64,000 nucleotides of DNA from Amycolatopsis sp. MtRt-6. Lineage in GTDB: Bacteria > Actinomycetota > Actinomycetes > Mycobacteriales > Pseudonocardiaceae. Every line of letters begins with the position of its first letter. Position 1 is the stretch's first letter. Made by a program: the position numbers and the translations under genes. Location: contig NZ_JADWPD010000029.1 in the NCBI RefSeq assembly GCF_017308975.1, positions 62,001 through 126,000 on the forward strand, written 5' to 3'. Below the pieces are notes generated by a model. The model had not been told where the DNA came from. It ran no database searches and worked only from the letters and a program-made list of their open reading frames with translations. This document shows, in pieces, positions 18,848 to 39,989 of the stretch.

Positions 18848-18873
18848 GCCAGTCCGCCCCTGCCGATACTGGC
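18848..18873 (+). promoter_or_regulatory. Candidate operator/promoter GCCAGT-N14-ACTGGC, second copy
   Basis: Same arms and same 14-bp spacing as the element at 11124-11149, with identical CCCTGCCGAT next to the right arm. TTTGCG lies just upstream in both copies. It ends 28 bp before the synthetase ATG. GATACT (18865-18870) could be a -10, but no -35 at a normal distance is obvious, which fits an activator-dependent promoter. Confidence 0.68.
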
Positions 18874-18901
18874 GTCCCCACCGTGCAGAGGAGCCGCCAG
18901 C

Positions 18902-31147
<12,246 letters not shown>

Positions 31148-31180
31148 TCACGTTCGCCGGTGACGCGGTCACGCCGGGTT

Positions 31181-31471
31181 TCACGCCGGCGTCGCGGGTT
31201 CGGCGCCCAGCGCCGCGACCAGGTCGGCCACCCGGTGGTGCGCCTCCAACGGGTGACGTAGCCGGCCTTCCGGGTGGATCTTGTAGTGGTTGCGCCGGCC
31301 GACGCGCTCGCGCTCCAAGTAGCCCTCGGCGATCAGGTCGGCGAGGATGAGCTGCACGCCGCGCTCGGTGATCCCGACCCGCTCGGCGATGTCGTGCAGG
31401 GTCCGGTCGGGATCCGCGGCGACGCACAGCAGGACGTGCGCGTGGTTGCTGAGGAACGTCCACGAAGCCAT
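31181..31471 (-). CDS. Winged-helix transcriptional regulator
   Basis: A 96-residue protein with a MarR/ArsR-like winged helix: NHAHVLLCVAADPDRTLHDI, then the recognition helix ITERGVQLILADLIAEG and the wing YLERERVGRRNHYKIHPEG. The ATG encoding MASWTFLSNH is chosen; the longer in-frame extension is rejected because it runs into the divergent gap with unlikely composition. It is divergent from terC (185-bp gap) and convergent with the synthetase end. It might control terC or the cluster edge; nothing in the sequence decides this. Confidence 0.82.
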   Translation of the reverse strand: MASWTFLSNHAHVLLCVAADPDRTLHDIAERVGITERGVQLILADLIAEGYLERERVGRRNHYKIHPEGRLRHPLEAHHRVADLVAALGAEPATPA

Positions 31472-31656
31472 ACCCGTCACATTAACCGTCCGAACTTGAC
31501 AGACGAAGTCCAGTTCGTCATTCTGGTGGCAGCGGAGGGGAGTACCCGCCCGGTCCGGCATCGTCAATCCGGCTGCACATGTGCGGCCCGGTGCCGGCGT
31601 CACCTTCGGGTGATCGGGGAGACCTCCGGTTCGTCACCGAACCGGAGGAGTATCTC

Positions 31657-32583
31657 GTGACCGTCCCGTTCTGGGCCTGGGTCGCCGTGCTCGGCGTCAT
31701 CCTGGCCATGCTCGCGGTCGACCTGCTGGCCCACCGCCGCACACCCGTGGTCGGCGTCCGGTCGGCGCTCGCGTGGTCGGGCGCGTGGGTGGTCCTGGGG
31801 CTCGCCTTCGGTGCCGTGGTCTGGTGGGTCTGGGGCGCGGAGTTCGCGGGCCAGTACTTCGCCGGCTACGTCATCGAGAAGTCCCTGGCGGTCGACAACG
31901 TCTTCGTGTTCGCGATCATCTTCGGCTACTTCGCCGTCCCCCGCGAATACCAGCACCGCATCCTGTTCTACGGCGTGATCGGTGCCCTGGTGTTCCGGGC
32001 GGTGTTCATCGCCGCGGGCTCGGTGCTGATCGCGAGTTTTTCCTGGATCCTCTACGTCTTCGGCGCTTTCCTGGTCGTCACCGGCATCCGGATGGCCAGG
32101 CACCGGGACGAGACGGTCGACTACGAGCAGAACCGCGTGCTGCGGCTGTTCCGCCGGATCGTCCCGTCGACCGACGGCGACCACGGCGGCAAGTTCCTGG
32201 TGCGCCAGGCCGGCCGCTGGGTGGCGACGCCGCTGCTGACGGTCCTGGTGCTGATCGAGGTCACCGACGTCGTCTTCGCGGTCGACTCGATTCCGGCGAT
32301 CTTCGCGGTCACCCAGGAACCGTTCCTGGTGTTCACGTCGAACGCCTTCGCGGTGCTGGGCTTGCGGGCGATGTACTTCCTGCTCGCCGACGTGATGCAC
32401 CGGTTCGTGTACCTGAAGGTCGGCTTGGCGCTGGTGCTGGTCTGGGTCGGCGTGAAGATGCTGCTCCTGGACATCTGGAAGATCCCGACGGCGTTGTCCC
32501 TGGGCGTGGTGGCGGCCATCCTCGCCACGGCGGTCGCCGCCAGCTTGATCCGCACTCGAACTCCGGTTTCCCCGAAAGGATGA
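31657..32583 (+). CDS. TerC-family integral membrane protein
   Basis: A 308-residue protein with about eight to nine membrane spans and the acidic TerC features (FAGYVIEKSLAVDNVFVFAIIF and EVTDVVFAVDSIPAIFAVT). Known members are linked to tellurite or metal-ion handling, including manganese export. The GTG start is supported by GGAGGAG at 31643-31650; the in-frame upstream extension lacks such support. Its stop overlaps the run of ATG codons before the next gene, so the lipoprotein gene is probably in the same operon. Confidence 0.93.
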   Translation: MTVPFWAWVAVLGVILAMLAVDLLAHRRTPVVGVRSALAWSGAWVVLGLAFGAVVWWVWGAEFAGQYFAGYVIEKSLAVDNVFVFAIIFGYFAVPREYQHRILFYGVIGALVFRAVFIAAGSVLIASFSWILYVFGAFLVVTGIRMARHRDETVDYEQNRVLRLFRRIVPSTDGDHGGKFLVRQAGRWVATPLLTVLVLIEVTDVVFAVDSIPAIFAVTQEPFLVFTSNAFAVLGLRAMYFLLADVMHRFVYLKVGLALVLVWVGVKMLLLDIWKIPTALSLGVVAAILATAVAASLIRTRTPVSPKG

Positions 32584-32585
32584 TG

Positions 32586-32966
32586 ATGAATTTCACTCGC
32601 TTCACAACGGCCGCGCTGGCCGGCGGCCTGGTCTTGACGCTCACCGGCTGCGGCGTGGCGGAGACGGCGGGCCAGGTGAGCAACGCGGCCTCGACGGCAG
32701 CGGTCTGCGCGGACGCGCTCCGCATAGCAACGGCCAACCTGGACGTGACAAACCCCCAGGCGGCGGCCGACAAAGCCCACGCATCGGCGGAAGAGCTGAC
32801 AGGCCTGGCAGCCAAGGCGGCGAACACGTCGGCAGCGGAGGCGATCAACAACCTGGCAACGACCATGCGCGAGACAACGGTCGACAGCCTGGTGAAGACA
32901 CCGGCGGAGTGGGTCCAGAAGAAGGCGGACCAGGTGACGGCGCTGACCAAGGCTTGCGGCGGGTGA
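32586..32966 (+). CDS. Small predicted lipoprotein
   Basis: A 126-residue protein with a signal peptide ending in a lipobox (LVLTLTGCGV), so it should be lipid-anchored on the outer face of the membrane. The mature part is Ala-rich and helical (AETAGQVSNAASTAAVCADAL, ADKAHASAEELTGLAAKA) with one further Cys pair candidate at the end (TKACGG). Three consecutive ATG codons (32580, 32583, 32586) are possible starts; the third gives the best distance from AAAGGA. It immediately follows terC. Function unknown. Confidence 0.82.
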   Translation: MNFTRFTTAALAGGLVLTLTGCGVAETAGQVSNAASTAAVCADALRIATANLDVTNPQAAADKAHASAEELTGLAAKAANTSAAEAINNLATTMRETTVDSLVKTPAEWVQKKADQVTALTKACGG

Positions 32967-33235
32967 GTGCCCGGCTCGGCCGGGCCCTGAGTGGCTCGGC
33001 CGGGCGACGACCGGATCGGCGGCCGGATCGGCGGAGGCTGGTCGGGCGTCCGCGGGTCAGCGGAGGCGGGTGTCCTCGCCGGCTCCGCCGAGCCGGGTTC
33101 AGGTGCCCGGCAGGCCCGCCCCAGCCAACCCCGCCCAAGCCAACCCCGCCCCCAGCCGGCCAGGCCTGACCCAGCCGGGTCGGGGCTGCCCGCCATGCCC
33201 CGCCCGTCCCCGCGATCCCCACCCCAGGAGCCCTC

Positions 33236-33883
33236 ATGTCCGTTTCCCCCGCCCCCACTGCTGCCGCCGGGGAGCTGACTGGGGTGGCCGGGTGGGCCGT
33301 CGGGCTCATGGAATCTCTCGGTGGGCCCGGGGCCGCCCTTGTCGTCGGGCTCGACAACCTCTTTCCTCCGCTTCCCAGTGAACTCGTCCTGCCGCTCGCC
33401 GGGTTCGCCGCCGGGCGGGGGGCCTTCTCGCTCGGTGGTGCCCTCTTCTGGACCACGCTCGGCTCCGTTGCCGGTGCCGTTGTCGTCTACCTGCTCGGGC
33501 TGCGGCTCGGGCACGACCGCACGCGCCGGCTCGTCGGGCGGATTCCGCTCGTCAAGACCGACGATTTCGACCGGACCGCCGCGTGGTTCGCCCGGCACGG
33601 CGGCAAAGCCGTCTTCTTCGGACGCATGATCCCGCTCTTCCGCAGCTTCATCTCCGTGCCCGCCGGCGTCGAACGCATGCCGTTCGGGCGGTTCCTGCTC
33701 TACACCACCGCCGGCAGCCTCGTCTGGAACACCGGGTTCGTCGTCGCGGGCTATCTGCTCGGCGAAAACTGGGCGGTCGTCGAGCGGTATGCGTCGATCT
33801 TCCAGTACGTCGTTTTCGCCGCGATCGCCGTTGCCGTCGGCCTGTTCGTGGTCCGCCGGGTGCGGGGACGCAAGCACGTCTAA
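33236..33883 (+). CDS. DedA-family membrane protein
   Basis: A 215-residue DedA/SNARE-associated (VTT domain) protein. Conserved features are NLFPPLPSELVLPLAGF, GRMIPLFRSFISVPAG and a final hydrophobic helix before the basic tail RRVRGRKHV. Family members are membrane proteins implicated in lipid flipping and membrane homeostasis. The ATG has GGAG seven bases upstream. The 270 bp before it (32967-33235) hold no gene, only C-rich sequence with a doubled CCAACCCCGCCC unit at 33125 and 33140. Confidence 0.93.
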   Translation: MSVSPAPTAAAGELTGVAGWAVGLMESLGGPGAALVVGLDNLFPPLPSELVLPLAGFAAGRGAFSLGGALFWTTLGSVAGAVVVYLLGLRLGHDRTRRLVGRIPLVKTDDFDRTAAWFARHGGKAVFFGRMIPLFRSFISVPAGVERMPFGRFLLYTTAGSLVWNTGFVVAGYLLGENWAVVERYASIFQYVVFAAIAVAVGLFVVRRVRGRKHV

Positions 33884-33892
33884 AGTTCGGGC

Positions 33893-34360
33893 ATGAACGC
33901 CCTGCGGGAACGCGTGTACGCGACACTGGTGGGTCTGTCGACCGTGCTCCTCCTGCTGAACTACACCGCCGGCACGTCCGCGGGCGAAGCCGTCGCCGAA
34001 ATCGGGGCCGCGATGGGCGCGCTCTGCCTGGCCGGCGGGTTCGCCGACGTCAGCGCGCACCGCATCACCCACGGCAGCTTCCCCCGCGGCGACGACCTCC
34101 GCCACATCCTGACGGCCACCGGCCACGTCCTGGAGACGGCACTGCTGCCCGTCCTCTGCGTCGGCGCCGCGGCGCTCGGCTGGCTGCCGCTCGACACCGC
34201 GTTGTGGATCGCCGCCCTGTCGCTGGTGCTCACCATCGCCACGCTGGCCCTGCTCGCGACGCGGCGGACCACCGTCCGGTGGCCGGTCAAGCTGCTGCTC
34301 TTCGTCGTCGAGGTGGCGATCGCGCTCGCCGTCGTGGGCGTGAAGCTGATCGCCCACTAG
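33893..34360 (+). CDS. Small integral membrane protein of unknown function
   Basis: A 155-residue protein with four hydrophobic segments (VYATLVGLSTVLLLLNY, AAMGALCLAGGFADV, LETALLPVLCVGAAALGWL, LLLFVVEVAIALAVVGVKL). It begins 9 bp after the DedA stop, so co-transcription is likely. No catalytic motif is visible and I do not recognise a named family. Confidence 0.8.
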   Translation: MNALRERVYATLVGLSTVLLLLNYTAGTSAGEAVAEIGAAMGALCLAGGFADVSAHRITHGSFPRGDDLRHILTATGHVLETALLPVLCVGAAALGWLPLDTALWIAALSLVLTIATLALLATRRTTVRWPVKLLLFVVEVAIALAVVGVKLIAH

Positions 34361-34471
34361 GGCCTCAATCGCAGCCGTGTCGAGCTGGTGTGCTCGTGGG
34401 TGTGGGCCTGTCCCGTGGTCAGGCTGTGAATGGGAGTGGTTCGTGGAGGTTGTTGCGCCGGGGTTGTCGGC

Positions 34472-35038
34472 GTCGGAGAAGGCATCGCCGTAGCGCTGTG
34501 GGGTGGTGCGGAAGTCGGGACCCTCATCCCCGGTGCGGCGCTCGGCCAGAGCATCCAACAACGCGTTCGCACGGGTGCCGGTCTCATCATCGAACCGGCC
34601 GCTCAATTCCCAGACCCCGGTTCTTTTAAGGCGCAGGAACAGTTCCCGGGTGGGAACCACGGGTTCGGGGCCGTCGGGGGCGAGGTGAGCGAGGATGCGG
34701 GCACCGAGGGCAGCGACCTGCTTGTGCCCGGCCTCCTCGGCGAAAGCCAGCAGGTTGGCCTCAGCACTCACGCAATGCTCGGGCGGAACCTGGCTCAGCA
34801 CAGAGGTGATCACATCGATCATCGGGTTACTCAACCGCCCCGCCCGAGCCGCAACACCGGTCGCGGGAGCCAGCCGGGCGGCGGAGCGGTAGCCGAACAG
34901 CTCCATCACCCCGCGCTGTTCGATTTCCACCAGCACCGCACCAAGTTCGGCCTCAGCAGACCGCATGCGCGCGACCAACTCACCGATGCGGTCGGCAAGA
35001 GCCACCGCCTCGGAGGAGAGAGCCGCATCGCTGGTCAT
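34472..35038 (-). pseudogene. Truncated DUF222 (13E12-type) protein remnant
   Basis: About 189 codons from ATG 35038 match the N-terminal half of the DUF222/HNH family: ALADRIGELVARMRSAEAEL, then a shortened GYRSAARLAPATGVAARAGRLS, then ALLDALAERRTGDEGPDFRT and QRYGDAF. The HNH nuclease half expected next is absent; the frame runs on into low-complexity antisense sequence. About 30 residues also seem missing near residue 60. Family members are often multicopy in actinobacteria and some are phage- or element-associated. Best read as a decayed copy. Confidence 0.72.
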
Positions 35039-35161
35039 ACCTCCAAACTACCGGCCATCGAACACAGGGTCATCACTCGATCGTGCATGAAACCCAGAAA
35101 ACCGGAAACCATTGCAGGGCAACCAAAGCGCGCCTGAAACCCAGCCACCGCGAGACAGGTC

Positions 35162-36112
35162 CTAGAGCCGAGCCGGCAGCCCGGCCACCGTCACCAGCCG
35201 CGGGTCGTGGAACTTGACCGCCCGTGCGAACCTGCCGGAAGTGATCGTGAAAACCCACAGCCCGTCGGCTCGCCCGCGCAGGTAGCTGCCCGCTGCGGGC
35301 TGGCCGTTCGCGCGGGTCGGCAGCAGCCGCACGGCGCCGCCCCGCCCTGCGAACGCGCGCTCCATGAACGGCAGGCACACGCCCACGCCCCGGAACCACA
35401 CCGGGTGCGGCACGGCTTCGAGGCTGAAGTCGTCCTGGATGACGGCTCGCAGCGCCGCGGTGTCCTCGGTCTCGAACGCCGCGATGTAGCGGTCGAGCAG
35501 CGCGCGCTCGGCCGGCTCCGGCAGCCTGGCCTCCGGGTCCAGCTCGTCGAGCCGGACGCGGGCGCGCTGCAGGAGGCTCTTCACCGCGGGCACGCTGATG
35601 CCGAGGACGTCCGCGATCTCGGCGGCCGACCACGAAAGCACTTCGCGCAGCAGGAAAGCCGCGCGCTGCCGGGGTGGCAGGTGCTGCAGCGCGGCCACCA
35701 GCGCGAGCCGGACGGACTCGCGCCGGACGACGACCTCGCCCGGGTCGCCCAGCACTGCGTCGGGCAGCGGTCCCAGCCACGCGATCGAGTCGTCGGCGAA
35801 GACGTGCGCCCCGGGGTCGTCCGACGGCGCCCCGAGCCCGGACGGCAGCACGCGCCGGCTCCGGTGGTTCAGCTCGGTGAGGCAGGTGTTGGTCGCGATC
35901 CGGTAGAGCCACGTCTTGAGGGACGACCGGCCCTCGAAGGCGTCCACACCCCGCGCGGCCTTGAGGTAGGTCTCCTGGACGACGTCTTCGGCGTCCTGAT
36001 AGGACCCGGTCATCCGGTAGCAGTGCGCGACCAGCGCCGGGCGCAGCGAGCCGAACTCGTCCCGCAGCCGCTCCTCGGAAGACACCACACGCTCCTCGTC
36101 CGTCATGGTCAT
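35162..36112 (-). CDS. Sigma-70 family ECF RNA polymerase sigma factor with C-terminal SnoaL-like domain
   Basis: A 316-residue sigma factor. Region 2 is ALVAHCYRMTGSYQDAEDVVQETYLKA, region 4 is LQHLPPRQRAAFLLREVLSWSAAEIADVLG with recognition helix SVPAVKSLLQRAR, and a C-terminal domain of about 110 residues resembles a SnoaL/NTF2 fold. This combination is typical of extended ECF sigma factors that lack a classical anti-sigma partner. The start ATGACCATG overlaps the stop of the upstream maleylpyruvate-isomerase-like gene by 4 bp, so the two are coupled. Confidence 0.93.
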   Translation of the reverse strand: MTMTDEERVVSSEERLRDEFGSLRPALVAHCYRMTGSYQDAEDVVQETYLKAARGVDAFEGRSSLKTWLYRIATNTCLTELNHRSRRVLPSGLGAPSDDPGAHVFADDSIAWLGPLPDAVLGDPGEVVVRRESVRLALVAALQHLPPRQRAAFLLREVLSWSAAEIADVLGISVPAVKSLLQRARVRLDELDPEARLPEPAERALLDRYIAAFETEDTAALRAVIQDDFSLEAVPHPVWFRGVGVCLPFMERAFAGRGGAVRLLPTRANGQPAAGSYLRGRADGLWVFTITSGRFARAVKFHDPRLVTVAGLPARL

Positions 36113-36666
36113 CGTCGATCATCCCGCCCGAGGGCGGCGAGCAGGCGGACGCCGGGCGGGTGCCCCGGCGGCAGGGCGACGGGCTCGGCGAACATGCCCC
36201 GGCGGGTACCCCGGTCGAGCACCGACGGCAGTGCGGCGAGCAACCGGACGGCGAGGTCGTCGGGGACCGGCCGGGCCCGGTTCGCGTCCCAGCCGTGGAC
36301 GGCGGCTTCGAGCGCGCCCACGACGAGCAGCCGGTGACACGGCAGCGGCAGCCCGTCGACGGCGACCGCGCGCCGGCCGCGCAGATCGGTCGCCGCGGAC
36401 GCGAGCGCGGCCGCCGCCCGGCCGAGGTCGCGCCGGAGCTTCCGGGCGGTGACCGGCCCGGTCCGCGGCGACGGGGCCGGCGGGACGGCGCCGGAGGCGA
36501 GCGAGGTCGCGACACAGCGGAGGGACCGCGTGAGGTGGGCCAGCGCGTCGGCGACGGTCCAGCCGGCGCAGGCCGAGGGGCGGCCGAGATCGGCGAGCCC
36601 GACCCCGGCCGCCGACGCGACGGCGTAGTCGAGGGCGGCGGTGAGCATCACCTCATCGGCGGGCAT
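36109..36666 (-). CDS. Maleylpyruvate isomerase N-terminal / DinB-like protein (TIGR03086-type)
   Basis: A 185-residue member of the mycothiol-dependent isomerase/DinB-like superfamily. It has the actinobacterial pattern CAGWTVADALAHLTRSLRC, followed later by VVGALEAAVHGWD with the second metal-ligand His, and a final GVRLLAALGRD. Members are metal-binding, presumably mycothiol-using. The ATG at 36666 has GGAGG upstream. Translational coupling to the sigma factor suggests it modulates or is regulated with it (inference). Confidence 0.85.
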   Translation of the reverse strand: MPADEVMLTAALDYAVASAAGVGLADLGRPSACAGWTVADALAHLTRSLRCVATSLASGAVPPAPSPRTGPVTARKLRRDLGRAAAALASAATDLRGRRAVAVDGLPLPCHRLLVVGALEAAVHGWDANRARPVPDDLAVRLLAALPSVLDRGTRRGMFAEPVALPPGHPPGVRLLAALGRDDRR

Positions 36667-36716
36667 CCGGCACCTCCGCGTCCCCAGGGCGGCGTGCCGC
36701 GCAACGGGATTCGGCG

Positions 36717-37478
36717 TCACGCACCCGGCACCGCCATCCCCGCCGCGCGGCGCAGCTCCCCGAGCCCGTCGCGCATCGCCGCGAACCCCGCTCGGTAGAA
36801 CCGGGGCCCGAAGGACACCCTGGCGACCCCCAGCGACGCCAGGGTGGCCAAGTCCAGCTCGGCACCAGTGTTCCCGTTGACCGGCCCGCCCACGCCGTCG
36901 ACCACCTCCCCCAGGTCGGCCGCGCTCGAAACCCCGATCGGGTACACGCAGTCCGCCCCCGCCGCGCGGTAGAGCCGGCCACGCCGGATCGCCTCCGCCG
37001 TCCGCTCGGCCCCGGAAAACCCCCTGGAAGGCAGGAAAGTGTCGATCCGCGCGTTGACGACCAACGCCGCTCCCGCCGCCGCGCGGACTCCGGCCAAGCG
37101 GTCCGCCTGGGCCGCCGCCGGCACCAGTCCCCCGGTCCGGTGGTCGGTGTCCTCCAGGTTGCACCCCGCCGCCCCGGCGGCGAGCAACTCGGCGACGAGC
37201 TGGTCCGGCGCCAGGCCGTAGCCCGCCTCGGCGTCCACCGTCACCGGAACCGGCGCCGCGCGGGCGATCCGCGCCACGGCGGCGAACATCTCCCGCCACG
37301 GCGCCCGCTCGCCGTCCTCGTACCCCAGCGCGTCGGCCACCGCCGCGCTCGACGTCGCCACCACCGGGAACCCGGCCTCGACGACCAGTGAAGCGCTCGC
37401 CTCGTCCCACGCGTTCGGCAGCACCAGGAGCTTCCCGTGGTGCAGTTCGCGCAGCAGATCGGCCTTCGGGTCAGCCAT
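36717..37478 (-). CDS. Isocitrate lyase/phosphoenolpyruvate mutase family protein
   Basis: A 253-residue TIM-barrel enzyme of the PEP mutase/isocitrate lyase superfamily. It shows LPNAWDEASASLV, VTVDAEAGYG (metal-binding acidic loop), GCNLEDTDH and VNARIDTFL. The catalytic Cys loop of true isocitrate lyases is not evident, and the substrate is probably a small oxo-acid. ATG shares one base with the TGA of the upstream MFS gene (TGATG), so the pair is coupled. Confidence 0.9.
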   Translation of the reverse strand: MADPKADLLRELHHGKLLVLPNAWDEASASLVVEAGFPVVATSSAAVADALGYEDGERAPWREMFAAVARIARAAPVPVTVDAEAGYGLAPDQLVAELLAAGAAGCNLEDTDHRTGGLVPAAAQADRLAGVRAAAGAALVVNARIDTFLPSRGFSGAERTAEAIRRGRLYRAAGADCVYPIGVSSAADLGEVVDGVGGPVNGNTGAELDLATLASLGVARVSFGPRFYRAGFAAMRDGLGELRRAAGMAVPGA

Positions 37479-38884
37479 CACTCGGCTCCTTCGGAACGAC
37501 GGGGAACCACGGAACCGGCCAGCCCGCCCACCCCGGCGAGGACGGCGCTCAGCACGGCGGCGACGCTGAACCCGGCCGAGAACTCCGCGCTCGACGCGTA
37601 GCCGCCGGCCAGCGAGAACCCGGCCACCATGACCGCGACCCCGAACGCCCCGCCGAGCTGCCGCATCGCACTGAAGGCGCCGGACGCCTTGCCGAGGAAC
37701 CGCGGCGCGACCGACGTCAGCACCGCGCTCTGCGCCGCCGGCAGGCACATCGCGATCCCCGTCCCGGACAGCACGAGCGGCACGGCGATCACCCAGTAGC
37801 CGATCCCCGGCCCGGCCACCAGGGCGAGCCAGAGCATGGCCAGGCCGTGCAGTCCCAGCCCGGCCACGATGAACGGCCGTTCGCCGAACCGGCCGACCAG
37901 CCGGCCCGCCAGCTGCGGGACGACCGTCGTCGTCAGTCCCCACGGCACCAGCCCGAGCCCGGCGGCCAGTGGCCCGTACCCCAGGCCCTCCTGCAGGAAC
38001 TGGGCCATGAAGAACACGGCGCCCAGCGCCGATGCCCAGTGGCAGAAGATCACGGCGTTGCCCGCGGCGAACCGGCGGGAGCGGAACAGGTGCGGCGGCA
38101 GCATCGGGTGGGCGGCCCGCCGCTGCCACCCCACGAACGCGCCGAGCGCCACGAGGCCCGCCGCGAGCGGCGCCAGCGTCGCCACCGCGGTCCAGCCCGC
38201 CGAGTTGCCCTGGGCCAGGCCCCACACCACCCCGAACGAGCCGGCGCCGGCCAGCAGCAGGCCCGGAACGTCGAGGGCCGGGTCCGGGCCGTGGCTCTCC
38301 TCGGTCCGGGTCAGCGCGAAGGACGCCAGCACCGCGCCGATCGGGACGTTGATCCAGAAGATCCACGGCCACGAGACGCCCTCCACGACCGCGCCGCCGA
38401 GCAGCGGCCCGAGCGGCACCGCCACCCCGCTGATCCCGGCGAAGACGCCGAGGGCCTTGGCGCGGAGTTCCGGCGGGTACGCGGCGCCGAGCAGGGCGAG
38501 CGCGAGCGGCATGACGAACGCGGCCCCGGCGCCCTGCAGCACCCGCCCGGCGATCAGCACGGCCACGTCGGGCGCGACCGCGCAGACCAGCGACGCCGCC
38601 GCGAACAGCGTCACCCCGGCCGCGAAGACCCGGCGCCGTCCCCAGCGGTCACCGGCGGCCGCCGCCGTCAGAAGCAGGACGGCGAAGCTCAGGCCGTAGG
38701 CGTTGACCGTCCATTCGAGCTCGGTGACCGACGCGCCGAGGTCGTTCTTGATCGCCGTCAGCGCGGTCGCCACGACCAGCGCGTCGAGGACGACCATCAG
38801 CGACGCGACCGACGTGATGGCGAGCACCCACCTTCGCCGGGCCGGCCCGGCGGTCACCGGTGTGGGTGAAGTCCTGGTGTGCAC
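37478..38884 (-). CDS. MFS drug:proton antiporter (DHA2/EmrB-QacA type)
   Basis: A 468-residue transporter with about 14 membrane spans, DALVVATALTAIKNDLG in helix 1, GDRWGRRRVF as the loop 2-3 motif, and GVAVPLGPLLGGAVVEGVSWPWIFWINVP as motif C. GTG at 38884 is chosen because AAGGAG stands seven bases before it; the in-frame start at 38941 has no ribosome site. Exports small molecules in exchange for protons. It overlaps the PEP-mutase-family gene downstream, an unusual but clear coupling. Confidence 0.93.
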   Translation of the reverse strand: MHTRTSPTPVTAGPARRRWVLAITSVASLMVVLDALVVATALTAIKNDLGASVTELEWTVNAYGLSFAVLLLTAAAAGDRWGRRRVFAAGVTLFAAASLVCAVAPDVAVLIAGRVLQGAGAAFVMPLALALLGAAYPPELRAKALGVFAGISGVAVPLGPLLGGAVVEGVSWPWIFWINVPIGAVLASFALTRTEESHGPDPALDVPGLLLAGAGSFGVVWGLAQGNSAGWTAVATLAPLAAGLVALGAFVGWQRRAAHPMLPPHLFRSRRFAAGNAVIFCHWASALGAVFFMAQFLQEGLGYGPLAAGLGLVPWGLTTTVVPQLAGRLVGRFGERPFIVAGLGLHGLAMLWLALVAGPGIGYWVIAVPLVLSGTGIAMCLPAAQSAVLTSVAPRFLGKASGAFSAMRQLGGAFGVAVMVAGFSLAGGYASSAEFSAGFSVAAVLSAVLAGVGGLAGSVVPRRSEGAE

Positions 38885-38974
38885 TCGTGTCTCCTTGCCT
38901 CCGGGCACCGGCGGTTTCGCCGCTTCCGGAGACTTGGACACCGCGCGGGCCCCGAAGGAATCGGTGCCGCCGGT

Positions 38975-39934
38975 TCAGCCGGTCGCCCGGCCGAACCGGG
39001 CCGCCAGCGCCCGGATGTGGCCGACGAGCTCCGGTGGCTCGTGCACCTCGAAGTCGAAGCCCTTGCCGGCCACGTAGATCGCCAGCTCGTCGAGCGAATC
39101 CGAGCCGGCGCGCAGGGTGCAGCGGTGCTCGTCGATCGGCTCCAGCGCCGCGGTGGTGGGGGCGATGCGCTCGGCCGCGGTCTCGGCACTGACGTGCAGG
39201 GTGAACCGGCCCTGGTAGCGGTAGGCCGACGTCGAGATCGCCCGTGAGGTGTAGCCGCCGAGGTCCGGGTCGGGCGGGGTGCGCGGGGTGAACCGGGGCC
39301 CGGTGGGCGTCCGGGGGTCGAGGCGGTCGACGCGGTAGGTGCGCCAGTCTTCGCGGTCGACGTCCCAGCCGACGAGGTACCAGCGCCGTCCGGTGTGCAC
39401 CAGCCGGTGCGGCTCGGTCGTGCGGACGCTCTCGGTGCCGTCGTGGGCGCGGTAGCCGAAGCGCAACCGCACCGAGTCGCGGACGGCGGCGGCGATCGCG
39501 GTGAGCGTGTCCGGGTCGGCGGTGGGGCCGGTGTTGGCCAGCGGCACCGTCGCCGACCGCAGAGCGTTGATCCGGTGGCGCAGCCGCGACGGCAGCACCT
39601 GCTCGAGCTTGGCCAGCGCCCGCACCGACGTCTCCTCGATGCCGGTGATCGAGCCGCCGGCCGCGGTGCGCAGGCCCATCGCGACGGCGACGGCCTCGTC
39701 GTCGTCGAGCAGCAGCGGTGGCAGGGCCGCGCCGGCGCCCAGCCGGTAGCCGGCGGTGCCCGCGGTGGCGAGCACGGGGTAGCCGAGCGCGCGCAGCCGC
39801 TCGATGTCGCGGCGCACGGTCCGCGGCGTGATGCCGAGGCGTTCGGCCAGTTCCGCTCCGGACCAGTCGCGCCGGGTCTGCAGGAGCGAGAGCAGGCGCA
39901 GCAGCCGCGCCGAGGTTTCCCACATGGGTTTCAT
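38975..39934 (-). CDS. HTH/WYL-domain transcriptional regulator
   Basis: A 319-residue regulator. The N-terminal DeoR-type helix-turn-helix is WSGAELAERLGITPRTVRRDIERLRALGY, and a WYL ligand-sensing domain (VHTGRRWYLVGWDVDREDWRTYRVDRL) and WCX-like C-terminus follow. Start at 39934 (MKPMWETS) or 39925. Divergent from the epoxide hydrolase gene across a 55-bp gap containing CTAGGACCGAAGTTGACCTAACC-like half-sites, so it may control that operon and itself (inference). Confidence 0.92.
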   Translation of the reverse strand: MKPMWETSARLLRLLSLLQTRRDWSGAELAERLGITPRTVRRDIERLRALGYPVLATAGTAGYRLGAGAALPPLLLDDDEAVAVAMGLRTAAGGSITGIEETSVRALAKLEQVLPSRLRHRINALRSATVPLANTGPTADPDTLTAIAAAVRDSVRLRFGYRAHDGTESVRTTEPHRLVHTGRRWYLVGWDVDREDWRTYRVDRLDPRTPTGPRFTPRTPPDPDLGGYTSRAISTSAYRYQGRFTLHVSAETAAERIAPTTAALEPIDEHRCTLRAGSDSLDELAIYVAGKGFDFEVHEPPELVGHIRALAARFGRATG

Positions 39935-39989
39935 TCTGCTCTTTCGCCTAGGACCGAAGTTGACCTAACCGGCTTCTAGGGTTGGAGTC

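Noticed and set aside
33120..33160. Doubled CCAACCCCGCCC before dedA as a regulatory repeat
   Set aside because: Only two copies of a low-complexity C-rich unit. Composition explains it.
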